From: Spirochaetaceae bacterium
GTDB lineage: Bacteria > Spirochaetota > Spirochaetia > Treponematales > Treponemataceae
Reading direction: 5' to 3'
NCBI GenBank assembly: GCA_031290725.1
Contig: JAITMZ010000189.1
Coordinates: forward strand, 1 to 5,704
DNA length: 5,704 bases
Positions 5,326 through 5,704 of the stretch are shown here, one piece after another. Position 1 is the stretch's first letter; each line of letters begins with the position of its first letter. The translations under genes were made by a program, and so were the position numbers. Below the pieces are notes generated by a model. That model searched no databases, was not told the origin of the DNA, and saw only the letters and a list, made by a program, of their open reading frames with translations.

Positions 5326-5704
5326 GCGCATTTAACTTAAAAACCGCTTCGGTGCCGGTCAAAGACGGCTTGAGCGAGGAATTGCGGAACCAGGTCTTGG
5401 AGATGTCCAAGAAAATCCGTCACCGGGGGCCGGACTGGTCCGGGGTGTATACCGGGGAAAACGCCATCCTCTGCCATGAGCGCCTTTCCATCGTGGACCC
5501 CCTGTCGGGGAAGCAGCCCCTGGTAAGCCCCGACGGAAACGTCATTTTGTCCGCCAACGGCGAAATCTACAATCACCAGGAGATTCGGAAGCGCCACGCC
5601 CCCTGGTACGGCTTCAAAACCCAGTCGGACTGCGAAGTCATCCTGTCCCTCTATCTGGAAAAAGGCCCGGCTTTCCTGGAAGACCTTTCGGGCATCTTCG
5701 CCTT
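5310..5704 (+). CDS. asnB: Asparagine synthetase (glutamine-hydrolysing), N-terminal part (cut by right edge)
   Basis: The first 131 codons of AsnB, which makes asparagine from aspartate, ATP and glutamine. Only the class II glutaminase domain is in the window. Cys2 follows the initiator Met and becomes the nucleophile after Met removal (MCGIIGAF). Other marks are RHRGPDWSG (37-45), HERLSIVD (56-63), NGEIYNH (83-89) and SDCEVI (106-111), which together hold the glutamine-binding residues; the match to E. coli AsnB is close through LYLEKGPAFLEDLSGIFA. The ATG is preceded by AAGGAG (5299-5304) with a 5-nt gap and lies within the nusB 3' end, implying co-transcription and possibly coupled translation. 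The synthetase domain is beyond the window. Other glutaminase-domain proteins (GlmS, PurF) are less likely because of the LSIVD/EIYNH context. Confidence 0.94.
   Translation, partial: MCGIIGAFNLKTASVPVKDGLSEELRNQVLEMSKKIRHRGPDWSGVYTGENAILCHERLSIVDPLSGKQPLVSPDGNVILSANGEIYNHQEIRKRHAPWYGFKTQSDCEVILSLYLEKGPAFLEDLSGIFA

Noticed and set aside
1..5704. Search for tRNA, rRNA, CRISPR arrays, insertion sequences or a new multigene system
   Set aside because: No cloverleaf, regularly spaced repeats, transposase or unfamiliar gene cluster was seen. All long frames are explained by known families.

Overview
The window looks like core chromosome from a GC-rich spirochaete, most likely a Treponema or a relative. 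The main reasons are the alanyl-tRNA synthetase, which is short (605 aa), lacks the C-Ala domain and carries a cysteine-rich insert, and the gene order alaS - SurA-like periplasmic protein - nusB. The genus is inferred from memory of protein families, not from a search. Coding DNA is GC-rich (positions 2641-2700 are about 72% GC by hand count), while the divergent intergenic region around 1700-1930 is strongly AT-rich.

Left half, minus strand: from 953 leftwards runs the N-terminal 317 codons of an RseP-type site-2 metalloprotease (HEAGH zinc motif, GPLAN motif, two PDZ domains), cut by the window edge. Upstream of it, also on the minus strand, is a complete nitroreductase of the Frm2/CinD-like type (1081-1683), with its own strong promoter, a Shine-Dalgarno site and a palindrome over the predicted transcription start.

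Middle: the 277-nt AT-rich region 1684-1960 holds the divergent promoters of the nitroreductase and alaS, plus several short repeats and palindromes.

Right half, plus strand: alaS (1961-3778), a signal-peptide-bearing SurA/parvulin-like protein with a degenerate isomerase domain (3813-4895), nusB (GTG start, 4900-5325) and the start of asnB (5310 to the edge). Gaps of 34 nt and 4 nt, then a 16-nt overlap, suggest one operon combining tRNA charging, outer-membrane protein folding, rRNA antitermination and asparagine synthesis, i.e. a growth-linked housekeeping cluster.

The most notable regulatory signal is that both rseP and alaS have near-consensus sigma70-type promoters with a 17-nt spacer, whose -10 box ends exactly 6 nt before the ATG. 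The predicted +1 is therefore the A of the start codon, and neither gene has a Shine-Dalgarno site, so both are predicted to make leaderless mRNAs. The nitroreductase, SurA-like gene and asnB all have clear Shine-Dalgarno sites. I see no mobile element, CRISPR array, tRNA, rRNA or convincing terminator, and no gene cluster that looks like a new defence or biosynthetic system.
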